The position numbers and the translations under genes are program-made. Source: Streptomyces caelestis (GTDB lineage Bacteria > Actinomycetota > Actinomycetes > Streptomycetales > Streptomycetaceae). From it: a stretch of 64,000 nucleotides of DNA. Below, piece by piece: positions 58,225 through 64,000 of the stretch. The stretch is taken from the NCBI RefSeq assembly GCF_014205255.1, contig NZ_JACHNE010000001.1, forward strand, positions 3,968,001-4,032,000, read 5' to 3'. The notes under the pieces are model-generated. The model searched no databases and was not told the DNA's origin. It saw only the letters and a list, made by a program, of their open reading frames with translations. The number at the start of each line of letters is the position of its first letter. The first letter of the stretch is position 1.

Positions 58225-58707
58225 TCAGGAAGCGAGAACCTCGTCGAGCAGGGCCTCGGCCTTGTCCTCGTTGGTGTTCTCCGCGAGGGCGAGCTCGCTC
58301 ACCAGAATCTGGCGGGCCTTGGCGAGCATGCGCTTCTCACCGGCGGAGAGTCCGCGCTCGCGCTCACGACGCCACAGGTCACGCACGACTTCCGCGACCT
58401 TGATGACATCACCCGAGGCGAGCTTCTCCAGGTTTGCCTTGTAACGACGGGACCAGTTCGTGGGCTCCTCGGCGTACGGCGCGCGCAGCACCTCGAAGAC
58501 TCGGTCCAGCCCGTCCTGACCGACCACATCACGCACGCCGACGAACTCCGCATTGTCCGCTGGCACACGCACTGTCAGGTCACCCTGGGCGACCTTCAGC
58601 ACCAAGTAGGTCTTGTCCACGCCTTTGATCTGGCGAGTTTCGATAGCCTCGATCAGCGCGGCCCCGTGATGGGGATAGACCACGGTGTCGCCAACCTTGA
58701 ACGTCAT
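58225..58707 (-). CDS. carD: CarD/CdnL-family transcription factor
   Basis: 160-residue RNA polymerase-binding factor. The N-terminal RID domain (MTFKVGDTVVYPHHGAALIEAIE, Tudor-like) contacts the beta subunit; the C-terminal helical domain (SRRYKANLEKLASGDVIKVAEVVRDLWRRE, near 86-115, with the conserved Trp) contacts DNA at the -10 edge. In actinobacteria it stabilises open complexes at most housekeeping promoters and is essential. ATG at 58707, with GGAAGGGG 8 bases upstream. Confidence 0.96.
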   Translation of the reverse strand: MTFKVGDTVVYPHHGAALIEAIETRQIKGVDKTYLVLKVAQGDLTVRVPADNAEFVGVRDVVGQDGLDRVFEVLRAPYAEEPTNWSRRYKANLEKLASGDVIKVAEVVRDLWRRERERGLSAGEKRMLAKARQILVSELALAENTNEDKAEALLDEVLAS

Positions 58708-59003
58708 GTGACAGGTACCCCTTCCGTGGCTATCCAGAGTAACACGGAAACTGCGGGTTCTGAATGGCGTTTTCGCAGGTCAGGGCATATCTCGGGGCTT
58801 GACAAGTCCAACAGGAACGTGCTTCGGACAGGGAGTGGAAGAAGGTATCCGCAGGTCGGAGCGGCTCTCCGGGCCGAGCGAAACCCGTACGTTACACGCA
58901 TCCGGAGCCTCCTTCGGAAGGCCGAACATCCCCATATGTCCGGTTCCGTGTGATCGACTTCCGCTACTCCGTTCGGTGGCCCGAGCCGGGTTCCGGTCGA
59001 ATC
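58708..59003. other. carD upstream region without recognised gene
   Basis: Contains the minus-strand TTGGACTTGTCA that may be a carD -35, and otherwise moderately AT-richer DNA than average. The small frames are not convincing as genes. Confidence 0.4.
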
Positions 59004-59051
59004 CGGAATTGATCACCGGGCGCCCGGGCGAGCCACCGGTGATCAATTCCG
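59004..59051. other. 16-bp perfect inverted repeat
   Basis: CGGAATTGATCACCGG and CCGGTGATCAATTCCG are exact complements separated by a 16-base GC-rich loop. No T tract follows. It stands alone in the 600-bp gap between carD and the copper-lipoprotein gene. Confidence 0.9.
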
Positions 59052-59235
59052 AGGTGGTCCGCACATTCCTTCACGGAAAATTTGCGCTGCTGCCCGGAGA
59101 CTCTCCGGAGCCTCTTATATGAATGCCGGACTGCCGGACGAGCACCCGCCAATGCGGCCCGGGAGTCACTGCGGCCCAGGTGGGATCACGGGTGCCCGGG
59201 GGGTCGGGTGCGGCCGTGCGGGAACGGCTCGGTAA

Positions 59236-59262
59236 CCTAAGGCCCGCTGACAGACACTTAGG
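59236..59262. promoter_or_regulatory. short inverted repeat upstream of lipoprotein
   Basis: CCTAAG and CTTAGG, 15 bases apart, 49 bp before the GTG start. Possible operator, possibly metal related; weak on its own. Confidence 0.3.
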
Positions 59263-59310
59263 GCGGCTTTATCGGCCGCTCCGCTCTCGAGTCAAGGAGT
59301 AGCCGCCGCC

Positions 59311-59994
59311 GTGAGCAGCAGCCTTCGACGCGGCGCCCTCGCCGCTGCCGCCATCGCGTTCTCCGTCGCATCGCTCGCCGCGTGCGGTGCCGGCAACAAC
59401 GCGCAGACCCTCGAGATCCAGCCGGACCACGCGGCGACGAGCGTCGGCAACATCAAGATCCAGAACGCGATCGTGATCACGCAGCCCGACCTCGAGTCGA
59501 CCGGCCCGGCCGCGATCTCCGCCACGTTCTTCAACTCCGGCAGCACCGCCGAGACGCTGGAGTCCATCACCCTCCCCGGCACCGGCAAGAAGGCCGAGCT
59601 CAAGCCCGCCAAGGGCGGCAGCCTGAGCATCCCGGCCGGCGGCAGTCTGGTCCTGGGCGGCAAGGACAACGCCACGGCCATGCTGCCGAGCAGCCGCGAG
59701 GCCGTCCGCGACGGCAACGCCCAGAAGGTCACCTTCACCTTCAGCACGACGGGTGACGTGAGCCTGCGCGCGTTCGTCGTCCCCGCCGAGCACTACTTCG
59801 CCGAGTGGGGCCCGGCCGAGGTGCCGGCCGCGCCGGGGGCCTCGGCGTCCCCGTCCGGTTCGCCGTCGGGGAGCCCCTCCGGTTCGCCGGCCGGCACTGA
59901 GAGCCCCGCCGCGGGTGAGACGCCGGGCGGCCACGAGTCGCCGGCCGACGCGGCCTCCGAGAGCGCGTCGACGGGCGCGGGCGCCGGGCACTGA
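59311..59994 (+). CDS. PCuAC-like copper chaperone lipoprotein
   Basis: 227-residue lipoprotein. Signal SLRRGALAAAAIAFSVASLAAC with lipobox LAAC (Cys 25), then a beta-sandwich (about 30-175) of the DUF461/PCuAC type (IQNAIVITQ, AAISATFFNSGSTAETLESI, KGGSLSIPAGGSLVLGG). The Met/His copper ligands of classical PCuAC are not evident, so copper binding is uncertain. The last 55 residues are a Ser/Pro/Gly tail with SGSPSGSPSGSP repeats. GTG start, AAGGAG 11 bases upstream. Ends in a terminator shared with phoP. Confidence 0.82.
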   Translation: MSSSLRRGALAAAAIAFSVASLAACGAGNNAQTLEIQPDHAATSVGNIKIQNAIVITQPDLESTGPAAISATFFNSGSTAETLESITLPGTGKKAELKPAKGGSLSIPAGGSLVLGGKDNATAMLPSSREAVRDGNAQKVTFTFSTTGDVSLRAFVVPAEHYFAEWGPAEVPAAPGASASPSGSPSGSPSGSPAGTESPAAGETPGGHESPADAASESASTGAGAGH

Positions 59995-60019
59995 GCCTGC
60001 GCGAGGCAGTCGTACGAAA

Positions 60020-60047
60020 GGGCGGGACCTCCCAGGAGGTCCCGCCC
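60020..60047. terminator. bidirectional terminator between lipoprotein and phoP
   Basis: GGGCGGGACCTCC, loop CA, and its exact complement: a 13-bp stem serving both convergent genes. Confidence 0.9.
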
Positions 60048-60072
60048 TCGGCGTTCGTCGTACGGGGCCGGC

Positions 60073-60753
60073 TTACGGCTCGAACTTGTAGCCCAGGCCG
60101 CGGACCGTCACCAGGTAGCGCGGGGCACCCGGGTCCGGCTCGATCTTGGCGCGCAGGCGCTTGACGTGGACGTCGAGGGTCTTGGTGTCACCGACGTAGT
60201 CGGCGCCCCAGACGCGGTCGATGAGCTGCATGCGGGTCAGCACGCGGCCGGCGTTGCGCAGCAGCATCTCCAGCAGGTCGAACTCCTTCAGCGGCAGGTC
60301 GATCTTGGTGCCGCCGACCGTGACCACGTGCCGGTCGACGTCCATACGGACGGGACCGGCCTCCAGGGCGGCCGGAGTGACCTCCTCCGGCTCGCCTCTG
60401 CGGCGCAGCACGGCACGGATGCGAGCGACCAGCTCGCGCGAGGAGAACGGCTTGGTGACGTAGTCGTCGGCGCCTATCTCCAGGCCGACGACCTTGTCGA
60501 TCTCACTGTCCTTGGCGGTCACCATGATGACGGGGACGTTGGAACGGCCACGCAGCTGGCGGCACACCTCGGTGCCCGGCAGGCCGGGCAGCATCAGGTC
60601 GAGGAGGACGAGGTCGGCGCCGTTGCGCTCGAACTCGTCGAGTCCGTCGGGCCCGGTGGTCGCGACGGCGACCTCGAAGCCCTCCTTGCGGAGCATGTAC
60701 GACAGGGCGTCGGAGAAGGACTCCTCGTCCTCGACGACGAGCACTCGGGTCAC
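60073..60753 (-). CDS. phoP: phosphate-responsive response regulator PhoP
   Basis: 226-residue OmpR/PhoB-type regulator. Receiver (1-120): acidic pair in VVEDEE (8-10), phospho-acceptor D52 in LLDLMLP, TAKD near 80 and KPF near 103. DNA-binding winged helix (about 130-226) with KEFDLLEMLLRN and RLRAKIEPDP, ending GLGYKFEP. Phosphorylated PhoP binds PHO boxes of 11-bp GTTCACC-type repeats and controls phosphate genes and secondary metabolism. The GTG overlaps the phoR stop by 4 bases. Confidence 0.95.
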   Translation of the reverse strand: MTRVLVVEDEESFSDALSYMLRKEGFEVAVATTGPDGLDEFERNGADLVLLDLMLPGLPGTEVCRQLRGRSNVPVIMVTAKDSEIDKVVGLEIGADDYVTKPFSSRELVARIRAVLRRRGEPEEVTPAALEAGPVRMDVDRHVVTVGGTKIDLPLKEFDLLEMLLRNAGRVLTRMQLIDRVWGADYVGDTKTLDVHVKRLRAKIEPDPGAPRYLVTVRGLGYKFEP

Positions 60754-62042
60754 GGAAGGACCTCCGGGGCAGGAAGCGTTTCGTACGCGGTTGATTCGGG
60801 GGATGTGGGGGTGGACCGCCCGGCCTCGTTGTCGAGGCCCGCGCCTCCTGCGCGGTCCGATCGGGCGGGCTGCTGATGTGCGCGGTTGCGAGCCGCACCG
60901 GCCTCCGGCAGCCGCAGGGTGAAGGTGGAGCCCTGGCCTTCGGCGCTCCACACCGTGACCTCCCCGCCGTGCGAGGCGGCCACGTGCTTCACGATCGCCA
61001 GTCCCAGTCCCGTGCCACCGGTGGCACGGGAGCGGGCCGGGTCGACGCGGTAGAAGCGCTCGAAGATGCGCTCCTTGTCCTTGTCGGAGATGCCGATGCC
61101 CTGGTCGGTGACGGCGATCTCGATGTGTTCCCCGCCGGCCGCGTTCACCCTGCGGGCCGCTATGCCGACCCGGGTGCGGGCGGGCGAGTAGTTGACCGCG
61201 TTCTCGACGAGGTTGCCGAGGGCGGCGGCGAGCTGGCCGCGGTTTCCCCACACATGCAGGTCGGCGGTGCCGCCCGCGGCCATGGTGATCTGTTTGGTGC
61301 CGGCCTGGTGCCGGCAGCGGTCGATGGCCTCGGCGACGAGCTCGTCGACGCGCACGGGCTCGGCGTCCTCCAGCGGATCGTCGTTCTGCACCCGCGACAG
61401 GTCGATCAGCTCCTGCACCAGGCTGGTGAGCCGGGTGGCCTCGATCTGCATGCGCCCGGCGAAACGCTCCACGGCCTCGGGGTCCTCGGAGGCGTCCATC
61501 ACGGCCTCGGAGAGCAGCGAGAGGGCACCGACGGGCGTCTTCAGCTCATGGCTCACGTTGGCGACGAAGTCGCGCCGGACCGCCTCGATGCGACGGGCCT
61601 CGGTGAGGTCCTCCACGAGCAGCAGCACCAGCCGGGAACCGAGCGGCGCGACCCGCGCGGAGACGGCCAGGGCCTCTCCGCGTCCGGTGCCGCGCCGTGG
61701 CAGGTCCAGCTCCACCTGGCGTATCTCTCCGTCGCGCCGGGTGTCCCGGGCCATCTGCAGCATCGGCTCGACGGCGAGCTTGCCGCCGCGGACCAGGCCG
61801 AGGGCGTACGCCGCCGAGCTGGCCTTGACCACGGCGTCCGCCTCGTCGAGCACGACGGCGGAGGACCTCAGCACCGACAGGACGGTGTCCACGCCCGGTG
61901 GCAGCACCGGGTCCGTGTGCAGGGAGGTCCGGGTGGGGCGTTTTTGTTCGCGCTCGCTCCAGCGGAACGCCAGCATGGCGATGACGCCGGTGAGTACCCC
62001 GGCGATCGCTGCCGCTGCGGCGACCGCCGCGTTCACGTCCAT
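60750..62042 (-). CDS. phoR: phosphate sensor histidine kinase PhoR
   Basis: 430-residue sensor kinase. One N-terminal membrane segment (VAAAAAIAGVLTGVIAMLAF, about 7-26), a PAS-like region (about 50-150), the phosphorylated His in FVANVSHELKTPVGAL near 163, N-box NLVENAVNYSP near 281, and G boxes DQGIGI and GGTGLGLAIVKH near 315-350. It senses phosphate status through the Pst/PhoU system. Transcribed with phoP and divergent from phoU across a PHO box. Confidence 0.94.
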   Translation of the reverse strand: MDVNAAVAAAAAIAGVLTGVIAMLAFRWSEREQKRPTRTSLHTDPVLPPGVDTVLSVLRSSAVVLDEADAVVKASSAAYALGLVRGGKLAVEPMLQMARDTRRDGEIRQVELDLPRRGTGRGEALAVSARVAPLGSRLVLLLVEDLTEARRIEAVRRDFVANVSHELKTPVGALSLLSEAVMDASEDPEAVERFAGRMQIEATRLTSLVQELIDLSRVQNDDPLEDAEPVRVDELVAEAIDRCRHQAGTKQITMAAGGTADLHVWGNRGQLAAALGNLVENAVNYSPARTRVGIAARRVNAAGGEHIEIAVTDQGIGISDKDKERIFERFYRVDPARSRATGGTGLGLAIVKHVAASHGGEVTVWSAEGQGSTFTLRLPEAGAARNRAHQQPARSDRAGGAGLDNEAGRSTPTSPESTAYETLPAPEVLP

Positions 62043-62115
62043 GCACCCAGGTTAGGCATGGGTCGGGTGCGGGCCACAGCCGTCCGGCTGCCAGCTCGAA
62101 CACTCGTCGCCCAGA

Positions 62116-62148
62116 GTTCACCTTGGAGCCAGTATTGGTTCATTTGGG
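62116..62148. promoter_or_regulatory. PHO box between phoR and phoU
   Basis: Direct 11-bp repeat units: GTTCACCTTGG (62116), AGCCAGTATTG (62127) and GTTCATTTGGG (62138), matching the PhoP unit GTTCACC. It should mediate autoregulation of phoRP and control of phoU. Confidence 0.8.
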
Positions 62149-62288
62149 GTGACGGAAACGGACGCGTACGGGCCGGAACGTGGGAGCGTGGGGTTCGGAC
62201 CGTTCGGCAATACGACGGTCGTACCGCCGGTTGTTCGGTGGGCCCCGGCCCATGAACCCCCGACACAGACGCACGAGAGGGATGCCTG

Positions 62289-62993
62289 ATGCGGGACGCG
62301 TACCACGAGGAACTGGACTCGATCGGCGACGGTCTGGTGGAGATGGCCCGGCTGGTCGGCTCGGCGATCGGGCGCGCCACCACCGCCATGCTCGACTCCG
62401 ACCTGAAGCTGGCCGAGAACGTCATCGAGGCCGACCAGAAGGTCGACGAGCTCCAGCACGACCTGGAGGCCCGGGCCATAGCCCTGCTGGCGCGGCAGCA
62501 GCCGGTGGCCACCGACCTGCGCATCGTCGTCACGTCGCTGCGCATGTCGGCCGACCTGGAGCGCTCGGGCGACCTCGCCCAGCACGTGGCGAAGCTCGCG
62601 CGCCTGCGCTACCCGAACCGCGCGGTCCCGAGCGACCTGCACGCCACCATCCTGGAGATGGGCCAGCTCGCCCAGCGCCTGATGGCCAAGGCCGCCGAGG
62701 TGATCGTCACCAAGGACGTCGACCTGGCGCTCCAGCTGGAGCAGGACGACGACGCGATGGACCTGCTGCACCGCACGCTCTTCCAGCACCTGATGGACGA
62801 CCGCTGGAAGCACGGCATCGAGACGGCCGTGGACGTGACACTGCTCGGCCGCTACTACGAGCGGTTCGCCGACCACGCGGTCTCGGTCGCCAAGCGGGTG
62901 GTGTACCTGGTGACGGGTGAGCACGCGGACGAGTTGCAGTCGGCGGACGTGCAGCCGGAGATCCAGGCGGTGACGGGGGCGGAGAGCGCCTGA
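62289..62993 (+). CDS. phoU: phosphate signalling protein PhoU
   Basis: 234-residue all-helical PhoU, a metal-binding negative modulator that links the Pst transporter to PhoR. Two three-helix PhoU domains (about 15-100 and 120-210) each carry the E-x-DxxxD-like signature (VIEADQKVDELQHDLE near 38; QLEQDDDAMDLLHRTLF near 148), and the late RYYERFADHAVSVAKRV is typical. GAGAGGGA 8 bases upstream of the ATG. Confidence 0.95.
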   Translation: MRDAYHEELDSIGDGLVEMARLVGSAIGRATTAMLDSDLKLAENVIEADQKVDELQHDLEARAIALLARQQPVATDLRIVVTSLRMSADLERSGDLAQHVAKLARLRYPNRAVPSDLHATILEMGQLAQRLMAKAAEVIVTKDVDLALQLEQDDDAMDLLHRTLFQHLMDDRWKHGIETAVDVTLLGRYYERFADHAVSVAKRVVYLVTGEHADELQSADVQPEIQAVTGAESA

Positions 62994-63156
62994 GGTCCGG
63001 TCGATGCTCGTCCTGCTCGGTGTGCTCGGCTCTGCTCCGGCGTGAGGGGGGCCGGGCGGGGATCGGCCGGGGCGCGCGGGCGCCTCTGTGCGCCGTTGAT
63101 GCGCCCAGCGGAACGGGCATCCAATGGGCACAGGCACCAGCCTTGAGGAGGGACCC

Positions 63157-63312
63157 ATGGCCGAATCCCCCAGCACCATGCCCGACCCCACGCAGGAGCG
63201 CGAGACCGAGCAGCCCGCCGAGATCAGGAACCTGCCCCTGGTCGCCGCGTGCGGCTGCGGCTCGGGCTGCGGCTGCGGGTGCCAGTCGGGCAGCCCCTGC
63301 CAGTGCGGCTGA
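63157..63312 (+). CDS. cysteine-rich small peptide
   Basis: 51-residue peptide. The first 30 residues are acidic and Pro/Glu rich; the last 20 (AACGCGSGCGCGCQSGSPCQ) contain seven cysteines among Gly and Ser, ending CQCG. GAGGAGGG sits 6 bases before the ATG, an excellent ribosome site, so I take it as real. The composition recalls metallothionein-like or radical-SAM/peptide-like small proteins, but no family is recognised. A strong terminator follows. Confidence 0.78.
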   Translation: MAESPSTMPDPTQERETEQPAEIRNLPLVAACGCGSGCGCGCQSGSPCQCG

Positions 63313-63334
63313 CGCCGGCATCTTCGTACGACCA

Positions 63335-63368
63335 GCAGGGCCCCGTCGGTTCGCCGCCGGGGCCCTGC
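63335..63368 (+). terminator. terminator after Cys-rich peptide gene
   Basis: GCAGGGCCCCG and CGGGGCCCTGC form an 11-bp perfect stem with a 12-base loop, 22 bp after the stop. Confidence 0.8.
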
Positions 63369-63464
63369 GGCGTTGTGGTCGCCTCCGTGCCCGTACGGGC
63401 GGACCATGGAAGTACGCCCGCTGTATCGGCGTACCGCCGGGTCTTGGGAAGGAGGCGCGACGTC

Positions 63465-63716
63465 ATGGCCAAGTTCATGGATGTCCACCACAGCATGAAG
63501 GGCATCACGGAGGAGCAGCTGCGCGAGGCACACAACGCGGACCTCGCCATAGAGAAGGACGAGAGCGTCCACTTCGAGGCGGCCTGGGCGGATCCGGAGT
63601 CCGGCCTCGTCTACTGCCTCTCCGAAGCACCCTCCGCGGAAGCGGTCCAGCGCATCCACGAACGCGCGGGGCACAAGGCGGACGAGATCCATCCGGTGCC
63701 GTTGGCTGTTCAGTGA
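63465..63716 (+). CDS. SCO4226-type nickel-binding protein (DUF4242)
   Basis: 83-residue ferredoxin-like dimeric protein of the DUF4242 family. The S. coelicolor member SCO4226 was characterised as nickel binding. It reads MAKFMDVHHSMKGITEEQLR, with metal-site candidates His9/His10, then AAWADPESGLVYCLSEAP near 39 and ending HKADEIHPVPLAV. The ATG at 63465 has GGAGG 10 bases upstream. Its biological role is not settled. Confidence 0.85.
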   Translation: MAKFMDVHHSMKGITEEQLREAHNADLAIEKDESVHFEAAWADPESGLVYCLSEAPSAEAVQRIHERAGHKADEIHPVPLAVQ

Positions 63717-63728
63717 GGTGAGCGGTGT

Positions 63729-63780
63729 GGTCGGTCGGTCGGTCGGCGGGTCGGTCGGCCGGTCGGTCGGCCAGCCGGTC
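63729..63780 (+). repeat. GGTC/GGCC simple-sequence repeat
   Basis: About 13 copies of the tetramer GGTC with GGCG, GGCC and CAGC interruptions follow the DUF4242 gene stop. Probably replication slippage; it has no CRISPR-like spacing. Confidence 0.85.
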
Positions 63781-63861
63781 TCGGGGGCTCGCGGAGCCGG
63801 GGATCACGGTCCGCGCGGCACGAGCGTGCCGGGCACCGCGCCCGGACTGCCTGCGAACGGC

Positions 63862-64000
63862 TCAGGGACCTGACACGGAACGCTCCGGAACCTGCCCCAG
63901 GGCACCGGCAGCAGGCTCAGCCGACTCCGTCCGCTCCGTCCACTCAGCCGGCTCCGTCGGCTCCGTCGGTTTTTCCTCCGGCACCCGCCGCATCAACGCC
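63862..64000 (-). CDS. 3' end of a gene running off the right edge
   Basis: The minus-strand frame ending at TGA 63862-63864 is open to the right edge. The visible 45 residues are MRRVPEEK-like followed by Thr-Glu-Pro repeats (TEPTEPAEWTERTE), a disordered acidic tail typical of the C-terminus of a membrane or transport protein. No domain is visible, so identity cannot be given, and the tail could be a chance frame. Confidence 0.4.
   Translation of the reverse strand, partial: ALMRRVPEEKPTEPTEPAEWTERTESAEPAAGALGQVPERSVSGP

Noticed and set aside
63729..63780. GGTC repeat as a coding repeat (Arg-Pro-Ala-Asp frame on the minus strand)
   Set aside because: No start context; simple-sequence expansion downstream of a stop codon.

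Overview
The window is high-GC actinomycete chromosome with the codon bias, frequent GTG/TTG starts and gene complement of a Streptomyces. Diagnostic genes are the orphan chaperonin groEL2 next to a cold-shock gene, the multiple-sugar ABC ATPase gene msiK, the c-di-GMP gene cdgB, a glucosylglycerate/trehalose cluster, phoR-phoP/phoU, and cysS-ispF-ispD-carD. From memory the order follows the S. coelicolor core chromosome around groEL2-msiK-phoRP. I see no insertion sequence, prophage, CRISPR array or rRNA. One tRNA gene (Thr, UGU) is present.

Layout. 1-4.1 kb: XPB-type helicase (cut by the left edge) and a HelD-type RNA polymerase-recycling ATPase behind an unusual palindrome plus tandem-repeat promoter. 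4.2-10.8 kb: cutC, small enzymes, and a murR-murQ pair for cell-wall sugar recycling. 10.8-14.6 kb: a small accessory-looking block with a XRE regulator/DUF397 pair, a hairpin leader, a zinc-ribbon HTH protein, a Uma2-type nuclease-fold protein with a duplicated N-terminus and an orphan protein. 14.6-20.1 kb: carboxylesterase, Old Yellow Enzyme, groEL2 under two tandem CIRCE operators, a gene remnant, and csp. 20.5-25.8 kb: a MoaD-like sulfur carrier and threonine synthase behind a SAM-I riboswitch, then gpgS, otsA and otsB for compatible solutes. 25.8-31.1 kb: aminosugar block (solute-binding lipoprotein, nagK-nagA, a PfkB kinase) with DasR-like sites, and a protease-inhibitor gene broken by a stop codon.

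31.2-36.6 kb: a carbohydrate-binding membrane protein, cdgB with a control region carrying Crp-like and BldD-like sites, a flavin reductase, arfB and a TerD protein. 36.6-47.7 kb: acetyltransferase, M1 peptidase lipoprotein, pentapeptide protein, a FAD enzyme, a SoxR-controlled quinone oxidoreductase with a repeat-bearing leader, a 1084-residue secreted protein made of repeated four-cysteine modules, and an antibiotic-kinase-like/DUF4037 pair. 47.7-54 kb: tRNA-Thr, a WYL regulator divergent from DUF3224, msiK, a sugar-nucleotidyltransferase and a DoxX-type membrane protein. 54-64 kb: rlmB, cysS, ispF, ispD, carD, a PCuAC-like copper lipoprotein, phoP-phoR divergent from phoU across a PHO box, a cysteine-rich mini-protein and a nickel-binding protein.

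How it fits together. Several genes belong to the GlcNAc/DasR circuit: nagK-nagA, probably msiK, and possibly cutC each have dre-like 16-mers upstream. murQ feeds GlcNAc-6-phosphate to NagA. Stress and redox control is visible as CIRCE (groEL2), a SoxR box (quinone reductase) and a PHO box (phoR/phoU). The best leads are the SAM-I riboswitch on threonine synthase beside a sulfur-carrier gene, a Streptomyces-type intergenic repeat read in frame into the N-terminus of NagA, the repeat arrays before helD, cdgB and the SoxR target, the seven-module secreted protein and the 51-residue cysteine-rich peptide.
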